Source: UBA7332 sp051652645
GTDB taxonomy: Bacteria > Bacteroidota > Bacteroidia > Bacteroidales > UBA7332
Direction of reading: 5' to 3'
NCBI GenBank assembly: GCA_051652645.1
Contig: JBOFUP010000006.1
Span: forward strand, 1-35,311
DNA length: 35,311 bases
Under the pieces are notes generated by a model. It was not told where the DNA came from. It saw only the letters and a list, made by a program, of their open reading frames with translations, and ran no database searches. A program made the position numbers and the translations under genes. Below are positions 24,397 through 31,608 of the stretch, in pieces. The stretch's first letter is position 1; each line of letters opens with the position of its first letter.

Positions 24397-24545
24397 TACA
24401 TTTGTAATACTCCAATGCTATTGGGTGCATGATACAAATGTAACCCTCATTGTTACTTTTGTTGTGTTTACATTTGTCGCATTAAGAGTATACAAATGTT
24501 TTGTGTATTTACTTTTGTGAAATCGATATATTTGCTACATTTGTA
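24397..24545. repeat. Array of TACA-N2-TGTA sites upstream of the XRE gene
   Basis: Seven matches to TACATTTGTA or its complement in 149 bp. Full 10-mers lie at 24397-24406, 24433-24442 (inverted) and 24536-24545. One-mismatch or half-matching copies start at 24454, 24469, 24491 (inverted) and 24510. TACA and TGTA are mutual complements around a two-base centre, so each site is a small palindrome suited to a dimeric helix-turn-helix protein. Each forward copy TACATTTG also satisfies the -7 consensus TAnnTTTG, so the sites could double as promoters. Confidence 0.75.
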
Positions 24546-24594
24546 TGCATTTTTGTGCTTTTTGCGCTAGGTGCTCATTATTATTATTTGAAAT

Positions 24595-25014
24595 ATGCAA
24601 TATATGAAGAGTAGAATTGAACAGATTATGCTTAGAGAGAATATGAATGCTTCCCGATTTGCTGACCATATTGGCCTTAACAGAGCGGCACTCTCTCATA
24701 TTTTATCTGGCAGAAATAATCCTAGCCTAGATGTAGTAACTAAAATATTAACGGCTTTCCCAAACATTAATTCTGAATGGTTATTGTTTGGCAAGGGTGA
24801 AGAGTTAGAGGAAGGAAATAGACTCATAGATACTGCAAAAGATGCGACCTATAGTAAGCAACTCTTTCCTGTTGAAGAGAGTGTCAAGATTGAAGCACCA
24901 GCTCCACCAAAGAGTGTGATTACATCTAAAAAGATATCTAGAATATTGATTTTTTACAATGACAATACTTTTGAAACTATAATTCCTGATCCAAGTGCAG
25001 AAGGTTTATTGTAA
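24595..25014 (+). CDS. XRE-family helix-turn-helix regulator
   Basis: A 139-residue DNA-binding protein. Residues of about 4-60 form a Cro/cI-type helix-turn-helix (RIEQIMLRENMNASRFADHIG, then NRAALSHILSGRNNPSLDVVTKIL), ending in the INSEWLLFGKGEEL motif I recall from many Bacteroidetes XRE proteins. The C-terminal half is charged and proline-containing, with no protease or ligand domain recognised. The ATG at 24595 is used; an in-frame ATG at 24604 is equally possible. The array of palindromes directly upstream suggests self-regulation. It may be read together with the pyrK unit, although that has its own promoter. Confidence 0.9.
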   Translation: MQYMKSRIEQIMLRENMNASRFADHIGLNRAALSHILSGRNNPSLDVVTKILTAFPNINSEWLLFGKGEELEEGNRLIDTAKDATYSKQLFPVEESVKIEAPAPPKSVITSKKISRILIFYNDNTFETIIPDPSAEGLL

Positions 25015-25042
25015 TTTCCATTTTAGGAGCACTTTTTTCTAG

Positions 25043-25050
25043 TATCTTTG
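25043..25050 (+). promoter_or_regulatory. -7 box in front of pyrK
   Basis: TATCTTTG matches TAnnTTTG, 21 bp before the ATG at 25072. A possible TTG start at 25048 lies inside this box, which argues for the downstream ATG. Confidence 0.5.
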
Positions 25051-25071
25051 TACAGCAAACCTTTATATTAT

Positions 25072-25854
25072 ATGATCAAGAAGCACGTTATGGACTTAGT
25101 AGTTGTCTCAAACGAAGTACTTTCGGACAGCTACTTTTTGTTGAAGTTAACTCCTCAAGAGCTCACTCAGGAGCTTCCATCCTCATTACCAGGCCAGTTT
25201 GTAGAAATACGCGTAGACAACTCTCCAAAGACTTTCTTGCGACGTCCTGTTTCTATAAATTTTGTCGATTATACAAAAAGAGAGATTTGGTTACTAATAC
25301 AGAAAGTTGGTATGGGAACTAAACAGCTATCTTTTCTAAAAGAGGGTGACTTATTAAACTTAATATTCCCTTTAGGTAGCTCTTTTTCTCTTCCAGAGAG
25401 TAAATCAGCTAATACTTTACTTATTGGCGGCGGTGTTGGAGTAGCTCCAATGCTTTATTTAGGAGCTTATCTAAAAGAGAAGGGTTACAATGTATCTTTC
25501 TTGCTTGGAGCAAGGTCGGCTAACGATTTAGTAATGTTGGATAAGTTCGCCTTGTATGGGGATCTATATTTAACAACTGAAGATGGCTCAGCTGGTGAGA
25601 AAGGATATGTTACGAATCACTCTATACTTGATAAAAAGAGTTTTGATAATATTTTCACTTGTGGCCCTAAACCAATGATGCAGGCTGTGGCTAAACTAGC
25701 TAAGCTGAAGGAAATTTCTTGTGAGGTTTCTCTTGAGAATACAATGGCTTGTGGTTTTGGTGTCTGTTTGTGTTGTGTTGAAGATACAATTGATGGGCAT
25801 GTTTGTGTGTGTAAAGAAGGTCCAGTATTTAATTTGAATCAATTGAAATGGTAG
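25072..25854 (+). CDS. pyrK: Dihydroorotate dehydrogenase B, electron-transfer subunit
   Basis: The FAD and 2Fe-2S subunit that passes electrons from PyrD-bound FMN to NAD in pyrimidine synthesis. With the ATG at 25072 it has 260 residues, the usual length, beginning IKKHVMDLVVVSNEV. The longer frame from a TTG at 25048 starts inside the promoter and is rejected. Visible parts: FAD-binding RRPVSIN, NAD-binding IGGGVGVAPMLYLG, FTCGPKPMM and the C-terminal cysteine cluster CGFGVCLCC with a later CVC for the iron-sulfur centre. The last codons overlap the pyrD start by 7 bp. Confidence 0.95.
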   Translation: MIKKHVMDLVVVSNEVLSDSYFLLKLTPQELTQELPSSLPGQFVEIRVDNSPKTFLRRPVSINFVDYTKREIWLLIQKVGMGTKQLSFLKEGDLLNLIFPLGSSFSLPESKSANTLLIGGGVGVAPMLYLGAYLKEKGYNVSFLLGARSANDLVMLDKFALYGDLYLTTEDGSAGEKGYVTNHSILDKKSFDNIFTCGPKPMMQAVAKLAKLKEISCEVSLENTMACGFGVCLCCVEDTIDGHVCVCKEGPVFNLNQLKW

Positions 25855-26759
25855 ATTTAAGTGTTAATATAGGTAAGTTAGAACTTAAAAATCCCGTCTT
25901 GACAGCTTCGGGGACGTTCGGATATGGAGAAGAGTTCTGCGATTTTATTGATCTAAATCGCTTAGGTGGTTATCTCGTTAAAGGTACAACTTTACATCAT
26001 CGCGAGGGTAACCCTTATCCTCGTATGGCAGAAACTCCTTCAGGGATGCTTAATGCGGTTGGTCTTCAGAATAAAGGAGTAGATTATTTTATAAGTGATA
26101 TTTACCCGAGAATCAAAGATTTCGACTCTAAAGCTATAGTTAATGTTTCGGGATCAACTATTGAGGATTATGTTGCGTGTACAGAGAAAATTGCAGACTT
26201 AGATAAGATTGAGGCTATTGAACTTAATATCTCATGCCCTAATGTAAAGCAAGGTGGAATGGCTTTCGGTACTTGTGCTTCTAGTGCACATGATGTAGTA
26301 GAAGCCGTGAGAAAAGTATACAACAAAACACTGATTGTAAAACTATCTCCTAATGTAACAGACATAACCGAAATAGCACGAGCAGCAGAAGCAGCAGGAG
26401 CTGACTCTGTGTCATTAATTAACACATTAATGGGGATGGCTATAAATGCTGAAAGCCGTCGACCAATATTATCTACTGTAACTGGAGGTTTATCCGGAGC
26501 AGCTGTAAAACCTATAGCCCTACGTATGGTTTGGCAAACATATAAAGCTGTAAAGATTCCAATTATTGGCCTTGGAGGCATAATGGATGCTACAGATGCT
26601 ATAGAGTTTCTTTTGGCTGGAGCTACTGCAGTACAGATAGGTACGGCTAATTTTATTGACCCTCAAATTACGGTTAAAGTAATTGATGGTATAGAGGAGT
26701 ACCTTGATAGACAAGGATGCAAATCTGTACAAGAGATTATAGGGGGATTAATTATCTAA
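25848..26759 (+). CDS. pyrD: Dihydroorotate dehydrogenase B, catalytic subunit (class 1B)
   Basis: Oxidises dihydroorotate to orotate in the cytoplasm together with PyrK. The 303-residue TIM barrel shows LTASGTFGYGEEF near the N-terminus, NAVGLQNKG, the catalytic base Cys130 in NISCPNVKQGG (cysteine is diagnostic of class 1, serine of class 2), and the FMN-phosphate loop IIGLGGIMDATDAIEF followed by GATAVQIGTANF. Adjacency to and overlap with pyrK settles subtype 1B. The pair heads an unusually mixed but housekeeping run with cca, mrp and ruvC. Confidence 0.97.
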   Translation: MVDLSVNIGKLELKNPVLTASGTFGYGEEFCDFIDLNRLGGYLVKGTTLHHREGNPYPRMAETPSGMLNAVGLQNKGVDYFISDIYPRIKDFDSKAIVNVSGSTIEDYVACTEKIADLDKIEAIELNISCPNVKQGGMAFGTCASSAHDVVEAVRKVYNKTLIVKLSPNVTDITEIARAAEAAGADSVSLINTLMGMAINAESRRPILSTVTGGLSGAAVKPIALRMVWQTYKAVKIPIIGLGGIMDATDAIEFLLAGATAVQIGTANFIDPQITVKVIDGIEEYLDRQGCKSVQEIIGGLII

Positions 26760-26772
26760 ATAATTTTATAGA

Positions 26773-28182
26773 ATGAAAGAGCACTTGTCAGATCCAATTT
26801 TTTCTACAATATCACAAGCTGCTGATAAACTCGGATACGAGTGTTATGTAATTGGTGGATATGTTAGGGATATATTTCTTCATCGTCAGTCAAAAGATAT
26901 TGATGTTGTCGCTGTAGGGAGTGGAATAGAATTGGCTAAGAGTGTGGCAAATATTCTTGGTAAAGGTGCGTATTTATCCACTTTTAAGAACTTTGGTACT
27001 GCTCAGGTTAAATATGGGGAGTTAGAAATCGAATTTGTAGGAGCTAGAAAAGAGTCTTATAGTCGTGATTCAAGAAAACCAGTGGTTGAAGATGGCTCTT
27101 TGACGGATGATCAGAATAGGAGAGACTTTACAATAAATGCTTTAGCTATTTCTTTGAATTCAGAATCTTTTGGGAAATTGATTGATCCTTTCGGAGGAAT
27201 TAAAGATCTTGATAATGGCTTAATTAAAACTCCTCTTGATCCTGATATCACTTTTAGTGATGATCCACTAAGGATGATGAGAGCAATCCGATTTGCCACT
27301 CAACTTAATTTTAGAATTGATGATATAACCTTCGATGCTCTTATAAGAAATGCCTCTAGAATAGAAATAATTTCCAAAGAAAGAATCATTGATGAATTAA
27401 ACAAAATAATAAGCTCTAAGAAACCTTCAATTGGATTTATATTGCTAGAGAAATGTGGATTACTTGAGTTAATATTTCCTGAATTTCATGCACTTAAAGG
27501 TGTAGATCAAGTAGGAGGTAGGGCTCATAAAGATAATTTCTATCATACACTTGTTGTTCTTGATAATTTAGCAATGAAGAGTGACAATCTTTGGTTAAGA
27601 TGGGCAGCTTTGTTACATGATATTGCTAAACCAATAACTAAAAGATGGGATGATAAGCTCGGTTGGACCTTTCATAATCATAATTTTATTGGTGAAAAAA
27701 TGGTTCCATCAATTTTCAGAGAAATGAAGCTCCCTCTCAATGAAAAAATGAAATTTGTCAAGAAATTGGTCGGATTACATATGAGACCTATTGTATTGGC
27801 TGAAGAGGAAGTAACAGACTCTGCTATTAGACGATTACTTTTTGATGCAGGAGATGATATTGATGATTTGATGACTCTTTGTGAGGCAGATATAACATCT
27901 AAGAACCAAGAGAAAGTAACTAGATACCTTAAGAATTTCCAGCTTGTTCGTGATAAACTTAAGGAGATTGAAGATAAAGATAGAGTAAGAAACTTTCAAC
28001 CTCCTATCTCAGGAGAAGAGGTCATGGAGATATTCGGTTTAACCCCTTCTAAAGAAGTAGGTACTTTAAAAATGGCATTAAAGGATGCAATTTTGGATGG
28101 ACTCATTCTGAATGATAGAGACCAAGCATATAATTTCTTATTAAAATATGCGGAGCAAATGGGCCTTAAGCCAATTATTTAA
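26773..28182 (+). CDS. cca: CCA tRNA nucleotidyltransferase with HD domain
   Basis: Adds or repairs the 3' CCA of tRNAs. A class II nucleotidyltransferase of 469 residues. The head domain has GGYVRDIFL and the catalytic pair Asp42 and Asp44 in KDIDVVAVG, followed by RRDFTINALA and DDPLRMMRAIRFA. A C-terminal HD phosphohydrolase domain is present (WAALLHDIAKP, with LVGLHMRP further on). Length and domains fit the Bacteroidetes CCA-adding type rather than poly(A) polymerase, although the two cannot be fully separated by eye. The gap to pyrD is 13 bp. The tmRNA in this window has no encoded CCA, so it needs such an enzyme. Confidence 0.93.
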   Translation: MKEHLSDPIFSTISQAADKLGYECYVIGGYVRDIFLHRQSKDIDVVAVGSGIELAKSVANILGKGAYLSTFKNFGTAQVKYGELEIEFVGARKESYSRDSRKPVVEDGSLTDDQNRRDFTINALAISLNSESFGKLIDPFGGIKDLDNGLIKTPLDPDITFSDDPLRMMRAIRFATQLNFRIDDITFDALIRNASRIEIISKERIIDELNKIISSKKPSIGFILLEKCGLLELIFPEFHALKGVDQVGGRAHKDNFYHTLVVLDNLAMKSDNLWLRWAALLHDIAKPITKRWDDKLGWTFHNHNFIGEKMVPSIFREMKLPLNEKMKFVKKLVGLHMRPIVLAEEEVTDSAIRRLLFDAGDDIDDLMTLCEADITSKNQEKVTRYLKNFQLVRDKLKEIEDKDRVRNFQPPISGEEVMEIFGLTPSKEVGTLKMALKDAILDGLILNDRDQAYNFLLKYAEQMGLKPII

Positions 28183-28200
28183 CTATTAATTATGTAGATT

Positions 28201-29304
28201 ATGGCATTATATCCTAATTTAATATTGGATGCACTTAAAACAGTACGTTATCCTGGTACAGGAAAAAATATTGTTGATGCTGGAATGATCGAAGATGACA
28301 TTCGAATTGATGGTACTAAAGTTTCCTTTGCAATAACTTTTGAAAAGCCTACTGATCCTTTCATTAAATCAGTTATAAAGGCAGCAGAGAGGGCTATTAT
28401 TACATTTTGTGATGAAGAGGTCGATATTATCGGTAATATATATGTTAAATCTAAACAGGTAGCTAGGCCATCTGTTGATAAGCTTTTGCCTCAAGTCAAA
28501 AATATTATTGCAATTTCTTCTGGTAAAGGTGGTGTTGGTAAATCAACAGTATCTTCAAACTTAGCGGTAGCTCTTGCAAAAATGGGATATAAAGTTGGAC
28601 TCTTGGATGCTGATATCTTTGGGCCATCTGTTCCTAAAATGTTCAATAATGAAGAAGCTAGACCTGTTTTAGAAAGAATTGATGGTAGAGATATGATTAT
28701 TCCAGAGGTTCGTTATGGGGTTAAGATCTTATCTATAGGTTATTTTGTAAACAAGAACGAGGCAACAGTTTGGAGAGGTGGTATGGCTAGTAATGCTTTA
28801 AAGCAATTAATTGCAGATGCTAATTGGGGGGAGCTAGACTTCTTCTTACTCGATATGCCACCAGGAACAAGTGATATTCACCTAACATTAGTTCAAACTT
28901 TAGCTGTAACAGGTGCTGTAGTGGTAAGTACTCCACAACAAGTTGCCCTTGCAGATGCAAGAAAAGGAATTAGTATGTTTATTAATGAAAAAGTTAATAT
29001 TCCCATACTCGGACTAGTTGAAAATATGTCTTGGTTTACTCCAGCTGAATTACCTAATAATAAATACTATCTTTTCGGTAAAGATGGCGTTAAAGATTTA
29101 TCTATAGAGTTGAATGTTCCTTTACTTGGTCAGATACCAATCGTTCAGTCCATTTGTGAAGGTGGGGATAACGGATCTCCTGTTGTTCTTAATGAAGATT
29201 CTATTACTGGAAAAGCTTTCATTGATTTAGCTCACCAACTAGTAAGTCAAGTCTCTACAAGGAATGAATCAACGAATCCTTCTAAGCGTGTTATAACTAA
29301 GTGA
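28201..29304 (+). CDS. Mrp/ApbC-type P-loop ATPase (iron-sulfur cluster carrier family)
   Basis: A 367-residue cytoplasmic protein with an N-terminal DUF59 (MIP18-like) domain (residues 1-90) and a MinD-type ATPase domain. The deviant Walker A GKGGVGKST is at 108-116, followed by LLDADIFGPSVP and the LLDMPPGTSD switch II. The family loads iron-sulfur clusters on target enzymes. The CxxC pair that bridges the cluster in E. coli Mrp (in NMSxxxCxxC) is replaced here by ENMSWFTPAELPNNKYYLFG, with no cysteine. I believe this is a Bacteroidetes trait, and it makes a carrier function less certain. It lies 18 bp after cca. Confidence 0.92.
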   Translation: MALYPNLILDALKTVRYPGTGKNIVDAGMIEDDIRIDGTKVSFAITFEKPTDPFIKSVIKAAERAIITFCDEEVDIIGNIYVKSKQVARPSVDKLLPQVKNIIAISSGKGGVGKSTVSSNLAVALAKMGYKVGLLDADIFGPSVPKMFNNEEARPVLERIDGRDMIIPEVRYGVKILSIGYFVNKNEATVWRGGMASNALKQLIADANWGELDFFLLDMPPGTSDIHLTLVQTLAVTGAVVVSTPQQVALADARKGISMFINEKVNIPILGLVENMSWFTPAELPNNKYYLFGKDGVKDLSIELNVPLLGQIPIVQSICEGGDNGSPVVLNEDSITGKAFIDLAHQLVSQVSTRNESTNPSKRVITK

Positions 29305-29387
29305 TGACGATTCACTACACATAAGCAAATAGTCATAATTGTGATTATGTATAGTGAAGTTTATTTTGATGCTATTTTCAAACAAAT

Positions 29388-29696
29388 ATGATTATTTACA
29401 ATACAACGTATCAGATAGATGATTCAATTCTAGATGATACACTATTATGGTTTAAAACGTCTCTAATTCCAAGTCTAACTTGTGATGGTACTCTTACTAA
29501 TCCTCGTTTACTCAGAGTTATGGTAGACCAAGAAGAGATGGGAAATTGTTATTCATTACAATTCAATGTTTCAGATGAGAAAGAATTGAATGAGTGGTAT
29601 TCTAGATGTGGAACAGAAATATTAAATACTATAACTAAAAGATATCAAAACAGAGTATTAGGCTTCACTACCCTTCTTGACAATATCGAATTATGA
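29388..29696 (+). CDS. DUF4286 family protein
   Basis: A 102-residue soluble protein recognised as DUF4286 from the N-terminal MIIYNTTYQIDDSI, the central RLLRVMVDQEEMGNCYSLQF and the C-terminal VLGFTTLLDNIE. Probably a compact alpha-beta (ferredoxin-like) fold; no function is established. The last codons overlap the ruvC start (ATGA), so it is translated with ruvC. It follows mrp after an 83-bp gap in which I see no terminator or convincing promoter. Confidence 0.85.
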   Translation: MIIYNTTYQIDDSILDDTLLWFKTSLIPSLTCDGTLTNPRLLRVMVDQEEMGNCYSLQFNVSDEKELNEWYSRCGTEILNTITKRYQNRVLGFTTLLDNIEL

Positions 29697-30256
29697 CTGT
29701 ATCTAATGAAAGAATCATTCTTGGGATTGATCCAGGAACGTCTGTCATGGGGTATGGTCTAATAAGAATTAAGAATAGTAAACCTGAGCTGATAACAATG
29801 GGAGTTATTCTTTTGAGTAAATATGATGATCATTATACTAAATTGCATCACATCTATACAAGAGTATCATCATTGGTAAAAGAATATTCACCAACCGAAT
29901 TAGCTATCGAGGCTCCTTTTTTTGGTAAGAATGTTCAATCTATGCTCAAATTAGGGAGAGCACAAGGAGTAGCAATTGCTGCAGCTTTATCCTTCGGGCT
30001 TCCTATTTTTGAATATGCCCCCTTAAAGATTAAAATGTCTATAACCGGAAATGGGGCTGCATCAAAGGAACAGGTTTCTAGCTTATTGCAAAAAATACTC
30101 AGGATTCCTCAAGAGGATATGCTACCACAATTAGATGCTACAGATGGAGTTGCAGCAGCTCTATGTCATTTTTATCAAAGTAGTAGACCAATAGTTTCAA
30201 GCTCTTGCAAATCTTGGAAAGATTTCATAGCAAAAAACCCTAAGAGGGTAAAATAG
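29693..30256 (+). CDS. ruvC: Crossover junction endodeoxyribonuclease RuvC
   Basis: Resolves Holliday junctions made during recombination and repair, working with RuvAB. The 187-residue RNase H-like protein shows the four acidic active-site positions: Asp13 in GIDPGTSVMGYG, Glu near 73 in AIEAPFFGKNVQS, and the acidic pair in LDATDGVAAALCHFY. KLGRAQGVAIAAA is also conserved. The ATG at 29693 overlaps the DUF4286 stop. No ruvA or ruvB is in the window, which is normal for Bacteroidales. It is the last gene of the pyrK-pyrD-cca-mrp run and is followed by a hairpin. Confidence 0.97.
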   Translation: MTVSNERIILGIDPGTSVMGYGLIRIKNSKPELITMGVILLSKYDDHYTKLHHIYTRVSSLVKEYSPTELAIEAPFFGKNVQSMLKLGRAQGVAIAAALSFGLPIFEYAPLKIKMSITGNGAASKEQVSSLLQKILRIPQEDMLPQLDATDGVAAALCHFYQSSRPIVSSSCKSWKDFIAKNPKRVK

Positions 30257-30266
30257 ATTAACTAAG

Positions 30267-30307
30267 TTAGGGATTATAATATGATTGGATCATATTATAA
30301 TCCCTAA
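30267..30307 (+). terminator. Hairpin after ruvC
   Basis: A 19-bp perfect stem (30267-30285 with 30289-30307) closes a three-base loop. The tail is AT-rich rather than a clean T tract, so efficiency is uncertain. Confidence 0.7.
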
Positions 30308-30406
30308 TTATTTGAACAATGTTATTTAATTGATTGTTTTATTTACGATTACAATATATTTACATTATTGGACAATATTGGATCTACACTACACTAAAAT
30401 TAATCA

Positions 30407-31603
30407 ATGATGATATTAAGAATTATTATTCCATTGATCCTTTTTATATTATTATTCAATGGATTTACAGCTATATATATATACATTACTAAACTTAGAA
30501 AGTCTAATATCATAGTAAGGATCAGTTATTCTATTATCAATTTTGCTTTCATTATTAGTTTTGGATTAATTGTATTTTCACTTCTAACCAACCGAGAATC
30601 AATTGTCTCTCCCAAGGATCTAACTTTATTCTCCTTCTTCTATTTTATTTTTTATTTGCCACAGATTATATATATCCTATTTGAACTTTTGGGGAGATTG
30701 GTTAAAGATAAAACAATGACCATATCAGGAATTGGATTAATATTCTCAACATTTATTGTATCTACTATGCTTTGGGGGCATATCTTTGAAACCAAGACTA
30801 TATCAATTGAAGAATATGAAGTTAGCAGTAAGAAACTCCCCTACTCTTTTAATAATTATAGAATTGTTCAATTTTCCGATTTACATATAAGTTCTTTCAA
30901 TAGCGATCAGAACTTTATCTCAACGTTATCTGATAGAATTAATTCTCTTAATCCAGATTTAGTCGTATTCACAGGAGATTTTGTAACACTCAACTCTACT
31001 GAATTAACTCCATTCATTGATAAGTTATCTACTATAAAATCAAAAGATGGAATTTTTGCTGTATTAGGTAATCATGATTATTCTGAGTATTCTCGTTGGT
31101 TAACCCCAGAGGAGAAAGATCTTGATTTTAGTAATTTAAAAAGTAGCATAACCTCTTTAAACTGGAAATTACTTTTAGATGAATCACTTCATATATATCG
31201 TGAAACTGATTCTATAATTCTATCTGGAATAGAAAATTGGGGTGAAGCTCCATTCTCGCAGCATGGAGATTTAAATAAGACCTTTAGTAAGATAAAGCCA
31301 GACATAAATGATTTCACCATTCTTTTATCACACAATCCAGAATTTTGGAGACAAATAGTATCTAAAGATAAACAACCTATTGATCTTACACTATCAGGTC
31401 ATACTCATGCAATGCAACTGATAGTAAAATTCGCAGGTAAATACTATTCACCCTCTACACTAAAGTACAAATGCTGGGGAGGATTATACACAAATGAGTC
31501 AAATCAGCATTTGATTGTCAATAGAGGTATCGGTAATGTTTTTTATCATATGAGAATTGGAGCACCACCTGAGATTTCTCTTATAAAGCTAATACATCAA
31601 TAA
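30407..31603 (+). CDS. Membrane-anchored metallophosphoesterase
   Basis: A 398-residue inner-membrane protein. The first 140 residues hold four hydrophobic helices (for example LRIIIPLILFILLF, SYSIINFAFIISFGLIVF, FSFFYFIFYLPQIIYILF and a fourth near 110-130). The C-terminal domain is a calcineurin-like phosphoesterase with all metal motifs: FSDLH (Asp158, His160), FTGDFV, LGNHD, LLSHNPE and SGHTHAMQ. Relatives include YaeI-like enzymes acting on phosphodiesters of lipids such as UDP-diacylglucosamine, but the topology differs and the substrate is unknown. The following patatin gene begins 5 bp after the stop, which suggests a joint role in envelope lipid turnover. Confidence 0.92.
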   Translation: MMILRIIIPLILFILLFNGFTAIYIYITKLRKSNIIVRISYSIINFAFIISFGLIVFSLLTNRESIVSPKDLTLFSFFYFIFYLPQIIYILFELLGRLVKDKTMTISGIGLIFSTFIVSTMLWGHIFETKTISIEEYEVSSKKLPYSFNNYRIVQFSDLHISSFNSDQNFISTLSDRINSLNPDLVVFTGDFVTLNSTELTPFIDKLSTIKSKDGIFAVLGNHDYSEYSRWLTPEEKDLDFSNLKSSITSLNWKLLLDESLHIYRETDSIILSGIENWGEAPFSQHGDLNKTFSKIKPDINDFTILLSHNPEFWRQIVSKDKQPIDLTLSGHTHAMQLIVKFAGKYYSPSTLKYKCWGGLYTNESNQHLIVNRGIGNVFYHMRIGAPPEISLIKLIHQ

Positions 31604-31608
31604 TACCT

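Larger units (their letters stand above)
23881..24594. other. 714-bp gene-free region between mlaE and the XRE regulator
   Basis: No coding frame can be supported. Contents: the mlaE promoter at the left end (23907-23936), two imperfect copies of the TACA-N2-TGTA motif (24054-24062 and 24088-24095), about 300 bp of AT-rich sequence with no recognised element, then a dense cluster of the motif from 24397 to 24545 leading to the XRE gene. No RNA gene was recognised. Confidence 0.7.

Noticed and set aside
25048..25071. TTG start for pyrK giving an eight-residue longer protein
   Set aside because: The TTG is part of the -7 box TATCTTTG, so it should lie upstream of the transcript start; the ATG at 25072 gives the normal family N-terminus.
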